The notes beneath the pieces are model-generated. The model had not been told where the DNA came from and searched no databases. It worked only from the letters and a program-made list of their open reading frames with translations. A stretch of 9,860 bases of DNA, taken from Thermoplasmata archaeon. Its GTDB lineage: Archaea > Thermoplasmatota > Thermoplasmata > WALJ01. Within the stretch, counting starts at the first letter, position 1, and the number at the start of each line of letters is the position of its first letter. The stretch is taken from assembly GCA_026986305.1 (NCBI GenBank), contig JALSOU010000128.1, positions 1 through 9,860 on the forward strand, written 5' to 3'. Below are positions 6,207 through 9,860 of this stretch, piece after piece. The position numbers and the translations under genes are program-made.

Positions 6207-7100
6207 ATGGCTAGCGATGAGCTCTTCGTATCAGGGCACAGGGGATGCGCTGGATGCGGCATGGCCACAGCGGTTAGGATGATACTTCAGGAAGCTGGAC
6301 CCAACACCATAGTCGCCAACGCCACAGGATGCCTTGAGGTCATGACCACAGGATACCCTGAAACCGCATGGAAGGTCCCGTGGATACACGCAGCCTTTGA
6401 GAACGCTGCGGCAGTGGCATCGGGTGTTGATGTAGCCCTGAAAAAGCTGGGAAAAAGAGAAGGTGTGAATATACTGGCCTTCGCAGGGGACGGCGGAACC
6501 TTTGACATAGGATTTCAGGCGCTCTCCGGAATGCTTGAAAGGGGCCACAACATAACCTATGTCGTCTTTGATAACGAGGCTTATATGAACACAGGGATAC
6601 AGAGATGCTCTTCTACCCCACCATATGCATCAACCACTACATCCCCCGCAGGGAAGGTGATTCCGGGGAAGCAGGGAAGGAAGAAGCCTATAGCGAACAT
6701 AGTGGCTGCACACGACATAGCATACACCGCCACCGCAACAATAGCGTACCCGGCAGACCTAAAAAAGAAGGTTAAAAAGGCCCTAGAATTAAATGCTCAG
6801 GGAAAAGGACCTGCGTTCATACATGTGTTCTCCCCATGCCCCACAGGATGGAGGTATCCGAGCGAGATGACCGTTGAGCTTTCAAGGATGGCTGTTGAAA
6901 CCGGAATATTCGTCCTATGGGAGCAGGAAGGACCGGATATAAGCAACAGGAAGGTATCTTGCCCACCGAAGGAGAAGAGGAAGCCCGTTGAGGAGTACTT
7001 CAAACTGCAGGGAAGGTTCAGACACCTGCTGAAAATGCCAGATAAGATTGCGGAGATACAGAAGGAAGTGGATGAGAAGTGCGCTAAGCTGGGCTTTTAA
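6207..7100 (+). CDS. porB: Pyruvate:ferredoxin oxidoreductase beta subunit (TPP, [4Fe-4S])
   Basis: The catalytic TPP-binding beta subunit, 297 residues. The TPP-pyrophosphate and Mg2+ motif begins GDGG at 94-97 and runs to DNEAYMNTG at 122-130. Four cysteines in the family's cluster positions are seen: C14 and C17 (GCAGC), C42 (NATGC) and C211 (SPCPTGW), predicted to hold the proximal [4Fe-4S] cluster. The start is the ATG at 6207, one base after the porA TAA and eight bases after GGAGG (6194-6198); an upstream in-frame GTG at 6198 overlaps that ribosome site and is rejected. With porC, porD and porA it completes the gamma-delta-alpha-beta order common in archaea. The SPCPTGW and YMNTG motifs suit pyruvate as substrate, but 2-oxoisovalerate cannot be excluded by eye. 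Confidence 0.95.
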   Translation: MASDELFVSGHRGCAGCGMATAVRMILQEAGPNTIVANATGCLEVMTTGYPETAWKVPWIHAAFENAAAVASGVDVALKKLGKREGVNILAFAGDGGTFDIGFQALSGMLERGHNITYVVFDNEAYMNTGIQRCSSTPPYASTTTSPAGKVIPGKQGRKKPIANIVAAHDIAYTATATIAYPADLKKKVKKALELNAQGKGPAFIHVFSPCPTGWRYPSEMTVELSRMAVETGIFVLWEQEGPDISNRKVSCPPKEKRKPVEEYFKLQGRFRHLLKMPDKIAEIQKEVDEKCAKLGF

Positions 7101-7116
7101 ACCGTTTATACCAAAA

Positions 7117-7138
7117 TTTCTTTATATCTCTTTTTCTT
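7117..7138 (+). terminator. T-rich terminator of the porCDAB operon
   Basis: A pyrimidine/T-rich run with TTTCTTT at 7117-7123 and a five-T tract at 7131-7135 follows the porB stop by 17-38 bases. Archaeal polymerase terminates at such U-tracts without a hairpin. The run is interleaved with the promoter of the next gene, so some read-through is likely. Confidence 0.35.
7121..7128 (+). promoter_or_regulatory. TATA box for the membrane/PH-domain gene
   Basis: TTTATATC is centred about 27 bases before the ATG at 7151, predicting a leaderless transcript. A second TATA-like element, TTTATA at 7105-7110, would give a start around 7132 and a leader of about 19 bases without a Shine-Dalgarno sequence, so the downstream box is preferred. 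Confidence 0.55.
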
Positions 7139-7150
7139 ACCAAATATCGC

Positions 7151-8374
7151 ATGAAAAATGATTATTATCGCAGTCTGGGCTATGCGGTCCTGCTTTCCTC
7201 ATTCGTAATAGCCGTTTTGAATGTGGTGTTGAGCTATGGCCTTGCTAAGGGGCATGAGATAGATGCGCTCCGCTATGCGATATATGTCATAATGGCCTCT
7301 TTTCCAATAGTCGTTGTGGGTGGGACAATTTCAAGACTGATATCCCACAAAAAAGGGCGGGAATACTTCCTCATACCGAAGAAAGAGGGGGAGAAGAGGC
7401 TTTTGAGGATAAGGAGAGATGAGATGATAATGGTGGATACCAGTCCGCACATACTCTACTTCATGAAACTGGCTGTGGCCCTTGGCCTCATCACCCTTCT
7501 TTTCTTCATCCTCTCCTCATCTTACCAGCCTGAAAAAGAGCTGAACGATGCATACTGGTGGTGGAAATTGCTGACAATCTCTGGAATTCTGGTGTTTTTC
7601 TCATACATACTAAGCATAGACATGCTTCCGCACAGCTCATATATCCTCTCCTTTGCCCATACATGGTCTCTAATCTATGCTTTCTGGTGGGGCATAACAG
7701 CGGCAGGAGTCATGAAGGTTCAGGTGGAGATGGCATATCCAAGGGCTTTCTGGGAGAAGTTCCTTGGTCTTCCCTCTTTGGCGATGATAATGTTCTCCAT
7801 CATACTCTTCCTTTTCAGCTCTATGCTGTGGCGCATAGACAGATACCTATCTGGAAAGGAAACGGGCCCTCTTGGCACCATATCCATAACACTCATGGCC
7901 GCAGGAATAGCCGCTCTTTTCCCTCCCATGTGGTTCCTATTCTCTCCCACTGTTAGGAATACATTTTTCATGGCTGCTATAGGATTAACTCTCGTCTACT
8001 GGCTTCTCCTATCACTTTTCCTTTACTTCAAAGGTGGCATGAAGTTCGTTTTTACAAATCAGAGAATAATAAGCATAAAGGACTTTCTCGGCAGGGAAAT
8101 ACAGGAACATCCCTACGACTCCATAATATCTGTGGAAGTTTTTCAGGGAATACTCGGGGAGAAATTTGACTTCGGAGACCTGAAATTCAGGATACGCAGG
8201 GGAAAAACCGTGGTTTCATTCACAGTTCACGGCATAAAGAATCCTGTTCTGGTGAAGAATACTGTGATAGCTCTGTCATCAAAGAAAAAAAGAATGAAAA
8301 AAATGTTAAAAAACAGACCTAGACAGAAAAATCCTATTATGGAAAGAAAGATATATCACTTGGGGCCTTATTGA
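7151..8374 (+). CDS. Uncharacterised polytopic membrane protein with C-terminal PH-like domain
   Basis: I do not recognise this 407-residue protein as a named family member. About eight hydrophobic segments are visible: roughly residues 11-30, 43-62, 103-123, 139-156, 162-187, 208-227, 243-266 and 271-293. The cytosolic-looking remainder begins 'MKFVFTNQRIISIKDFLGRE' (297-316) and runs to about 376. The pattern 'FTNQRII..KDFLGR....PYDSIISVEV..G.......G.LKFRI' matches the style of bacterial PH (bPH2/DUF304, YdbS-like) domains. A second soluble segment at 65-95 is rich in charged residues. The tail (378-396) is strongly basic, with KKKRMKKMLK, suggesting contact with anionic lipid or nucleic acid. 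It stands alone between a leaderless promoter and a convergent gene, so context gives no role. A general membrane-associated scaffold or stress protein is possible; no enzyme motif is evident. Confidence 0.75.
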   Translation: MKNDYYRSLGYAVLLSSFVIAVLNVVLSYGLAKGHEIDALRYAIYVIMASFPIVVVGGTISRLISHKKGREYFLIPKKEGEKRLLRIRRDEMIMVDTSPHILYFMKLAVALGLITLLFFILSSSYQPEKELNDAYWWWKLLTISGILVFFSYILSIDMLPHSSYILSFAHTWSLIYAFWWGITAAGVMKVQVEMAYPRAFWEKFLGLPSLAMIMFSIILFLFSSMLWRIDRYLSGKETGPLGTISITLMAAGIAALFPPMWFLFSPTVRNTFFMAAIGLTLVYWLLLSLFLYFKGGMKFVFTNQRIISIKDFLGREIQEHPYDSIISVEVFQGILGEKFDFGDLKFRIRRGKTVVSFTVHGIKNPVLVKNTVIALSSKKKRMKKMLKNRPRQKNPIMERKIYHLGPY

Positions 8375-8400
8375 TATAATATTAATATATTATTTTAAAT
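8370..8400. terminator. AT-only convergent junction, likely bidirectional terminator
   Basis: Between the convergent stops (8374 and 8390) and just around them, nearly every base is A or T (for example ATAATATTAATATATT from 8376). T-tracts occur on both strands. This suits U-tract-dependent archaeal termination in both directions and is much more AT-rich than the flanking genes. Confidence 0.4.
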
Positions 8401-8839
8401 TATCAGATTCTACAACCACCTCTGCCCCTATTCCCCCTCTTTTAGCGGCTCTGAGCGTTATTTTTAGCCATTTTGGTGAGACCTTCTCCTTTATGTCCTG
8501 AAATATCTTCATAGCCAGATGTTCATAAAATATTCCTATGTTGCGGTATGCGGTTAGATAAAGCTTCAGGCTCTTCAGCTCTATTAGAAGTTCATCAGGT
8601 ATGTACTCTATTTCAAGGTGATAGAAATCAGGCAAACCTGTTTTTGGGCAGAGCGCTGTAAGCTCATCTGTGTAATACCTAACGACCTCGTCCTTTCCTC
8701 TGTAAACATACCTTACTGTGTTTATCTCAGGCTCAATTTTCATATAAGGTATGTGATCCTGCTTTCCTTCGTATCCTGAGGTGTCTCTCTCGTCCATGGG
8801 AGCGCTCACACACCCGTGCTTAAAATACTTTTCAGCCAC
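8390..8839 (-). CDS. queF: QueF-family protein (preQ0 reductase or QueF-like amidinotransferase)
   Basis: A 149-residue tunnelling-fold protein of the QueF family, acting on 7-cyano-7-deazaguanine (preQ0) in tRNA modification. The nucleophile is C64 in TALCPKTGLPDF, with the paired acid D71 seven residues on, the same spacing as Cys55/Asp62 of Bacillus subtilis QueF. The NADPH-associated QueF motif is intact: ELKSLKLY at 87-94. Next comes AYRNIGIFYEH, where E106 aligns with QueF Glu97 but Y105 stands where bacterial QueF has His96. Bacterial QueF reduces preQ0 to preQ1 for queuosine; archaeal QueF-like proteins instead add ammonia to preQ0-tRNA to make archaeosine. Which applies here is open. 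The start is a GTG at 8839; Met15 (8797) is an alternative that would shorten an unconserved N-terminus. It is divergent from mnhE across 78 bases. Confidence 0.88.
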   Translation of the reverse strand: MAEKYFKHGCVSAPMDERDTSGYEGKQDHIPYMKIEPEINTVRYVYRGKDEVVRYYTDELTALCPKTGLPDFYHLEIEYIPDELLIELKSLKLYLTAYRNIGIFYEHLAMKIFQDIKEKVSPKWLKITLRAAKRGGIGAEVVVESDNLK

Positions 8840-8870
8840 CTGCCCATGTTTTGGCTTCTTTAAGGAGAAA

Positions 8871-8881
8871 TCTTTATATCA
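8871..8881. promoter_or_regulatory. Shared bidirectional TATA element between queF and mnhE
   Basis: TCTTTATATCA reads as CTTTATATC on the plus strand and as GATATAAAG on the minus strand, so one element can serve both divergent genes. Plus-strand transcription should start near 8903, giving mnhE a leader of about 15 bases that holds GAAGGTGA (8906-8913) before the ATG at 8918. Minus-strand transcription should start near 8850, about ten bases before the queF GTG at 8839. No other good TATA box is seen in the 78-base gap. Confidence 0.5.
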
Positions 8882-8917
8882 ACCGTGAATATCCGCACCT
8901 AAAACGAAGGTGAAGCG

Positions 8918-9421
8918 ATGAAATCCGGCAATTTGAGCAGATATGCGTATGCCGTGATTGCCCTTTTCCTGCTGTGGATAGTCCTGACTTCCACCGTATT
9001 CTGGCAGGAGCTGCTGGCAGGCCTAGTCTTTTCCATAATAATAGCTGCCATATCCTATTCGATGTTTAACGAGAAAGGTCTGGGAAATCTCTCTCCTAGA
9101 AGGGTTTTATATGCCATGGCATATATCCCATTCTTCCTATGGGAGGTCATAAAAGCCAACTTTGATGTGGCGTACAGGGTTGTCCATCCAGATATGCCGA
9201 TAAGGCCAGGGATAGTTGAGATAAGGACCGAGATGAAGAGCGATATAGGAAAGCTGGGACTGGCGAATTCCATAACCCTTACTCCAGGCACTCTAACAAT
9301 GGATGTGGACGGAGACAGGATGTTTATACATTGGATAAATGTTGAAACAGAGGATGTTGAAGAAGCCAGCATGATAATCGGAAGAAAGTTTGAAAGGTAT
9401 CTGAAGGGGATATTTGAATGA
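8918..9421 (+). CDS. mnhE: Na+/H+ antiporter-type subunit E (MnhE/MrpE)
   Basis: Subunit E of an Mrp/Mnh-type cation antiporter or of the Mrp-like module in archaeal membrane-bound hydrogenase-related complexes, 167 residues. Two N-terminal hydrophobic segments (about 9-27 and 31-49) are followed by a third near 'YAMAYIPFFLWEVIKANFDV'. The soluble C-terminal half carries the family hallmark 'HPDMPIRPGIVEIRTEMK' and 'LGLANSITLTPGTLTMDVDG'. The start at 8918 is supported by GAAGGTGA four bases upstream and by the TATA element at 8871-8881. It is the first gene of a coupled E-F-G run, each junction being an ATGA overlap. Subunit E is an accessory membrane subunit, not the ion-pumping D or A subunit. 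Confidence 0.93.
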   Translation: MKSGNLSRYAYAVIALFLLWIVLTSTVFWQELLAGLVFSIIIAAISYSMFNEKGLGNLSPRRVLYAMAYIPFFLWEVIKANFDVAYRVVHPDMPIRPGIVEIRTEMKSDIGKLGLANSITLTPGTLTMDVDGDRMFIHWINVETEDVEEASMIIGRKFERYLKGIFE

Positions 9422-9669
9422 TATGGTATATCTGCTGCATCATTGTTCTGGCTGCGATTGTCCTGGGAACCATAAGAGCTGTGCTTGGACCCACTGTCGG
9501 AGATAGAATCGTGGCTGTGGATGCGCTCACGACGATAACAACTGTTCTGATGGTGCTTTTGGGCGTGATATACGGCAGGGCGATATTTCTGGATGTTGCT
9601 CTGGTCTATGCAATTCTGGCTTTCATGGGCGTGATAATCGTCGCCAGATATCTGGAGGGAGGACTATGA
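9418..9669 (+). CDS. mnhF: Na+/H+ antiporter-type subunit F (MnhF/MrpF)
   Basis: A small three-helix membrane subunit of the Mrp/Mnh module, 83 residues. The signature 'RAVLGPTVGDRIVAVDALTT' follows the first helix (about 5-21), and the third helix ends 'LVYAILAFMGVIIVARYLE'. The absolutely typical GPT-x-x-DR-x-x-A-x-D core is intact. Its ATG overlaps the mnhE stop (9418-9421), with AAGGGGA at 9404-9410 seven bases before it; its own stop overlaps mnhG. Confidence 0.93.
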   Translation: MIWYICCIIVLAAIVLGTIRAVLGPTVGDRIVAVDALTTITTVLMVLLGVIYGRAIFLDVALVYAILAFMGVIIVARYLEGGL

Positions 9670-9860
9670 TGCATGAGCTTGTGCTTATAACATACTACAT
9701 AGGGATAGGTCTCATAATATTCGGAGCCATATTCCTTTTCCTAGGAACACTTGGAATTCTCAGGCTTCCAGATGTTTACAACAGGCTTCAGGCAGGAACA
9801 AAAGCCACAACCCTAGGTGCTTTCAGCTCCATAGTGGGAGCAGGCCTATTGAAGCCTGAG
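9666..9860 (+). CDS. mnhG: Na+/H+ antiporter-type subunit G (MnhG/MrpG), 5' part
   Basis: The first 65 residues of subunit G; the gene runs off the window end in frame. The family motif GTLGILRLPDVYNRLQAGTK (27-46) followed by 'ATTLGAFSSIVGAG' is clear, after one N-terminal membrane helix. The ATG at 9666 overlaps the mnhF TGA; a second ATG at 9669 is equally possible, and a purine-rich GGAGGGAGG (9654-9662) serves either. Family members usually reach about 100-130 residues, so roughly half is missing. The Gln in 'NRLQA' (many bacterial MrpG have His there) is common in archaeal versions, as far as I recall. Confidence 0.92.
   Translation, partial: MMHELVLITYYIGIGLIIFGAIFLFLGTLGILRLPDVYNRLQAGTKATTLGAFSSIVGAGLLKPE

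Noticed and set aside
8375..8400. AT-rich near-palindrome between the convergent genes as a replication origin or attachment site
   Set aside because: It is only about 30 bases long, with imperfect symmetry, no flanking direct repeats, and no origin-binding repeats or integrase gene nearby; a terminator is the simpler reading.
1..9860. CRISPR array, insertion sequence, toxin-antitoxin or defence island
   Set aside because: No regularly spaced repeats, transposase, terminal inverted repeats or defence-type genes were found; gene content is housekeeping and energy metabolism.

Overview
The window reads as an ordinary chromosomal stretch of an archaeon, most likely an anaerobic, peptide- or sugar-oxidising euryarchaeon. 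The evidence is archaeal TATA boxes of the TTTATA/ATATAAA type about 25-30 bases before several starts, a mix of apparently leaderless first genes and Shine-Dalgarno-led operon genes, a four-subunit CoA-dependent 2-oxoacid:ferredoxin oxidoreductase in the order gamma-delta-alpha-beta, a PiT phosphate permease paired with a DUF47/PhoU-like protein, and an archaeal Nog1-type GTPase. A Thermoplasmatota/DHVE2 (Aciduliprofundum-like) source is my best guess, but it is inference from general resemblance. I see no mobile element, CRISPR array, tRNA or rRNA, and no stretch above 300 bases lacks a gene.

Layout. (1) Bases 2-229: the end of a probable family-2 glycosyltransferase. (2) 284-1202, plus strand: an Lrp/AsnC regulator, then the lipoyl carrier GcvH, each with its own TATA box. 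(3) 1159-4046, minus strand: an operon pit, DUF47/PhoU-like, Nog1-like GTPase, whose last gene overlaps the gcvH 3' end by 44 bases in convergent orientation. (4) 4151-7100, plus strand: a tightly packed porCDAB operon. (5) 7151-8374, plus strand: an uncharacterised eight-pass membrane protein ending in a bacterial-PH-like domain. (6) 8390-8839, minus strand: a QueF-family protein of deazaguanine tRNA modification. (7) 8918-9860, plus strand: mnhE, mnhF and the start of mnhG, translationally coupled, continuing past the window.

How they fit together. Por oxidises pyruvate (or a related 2-oxoacid) to acyl-CoA, CO2 and reduced ferredoxin. The MnhEFG genes are the front of either an Mrp antiporter or an Mbh/Mbs-type complex; in the second case reduced ferredoxin from Por would be its fuel. 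The downstream genes, which decide this, are out of view. Pit with its DUF47 partner handles phosphate uptake.

I did not find a convincing new multi-gene system. The leads most worth following are a strongly repeated 10-mer, GCGCTCTCCG, always on the sense strand of the local gene; a QueF-family protein with Tyr where QueF has its catalytic-pocket His; and the orphan membrane/PH-domain protein.
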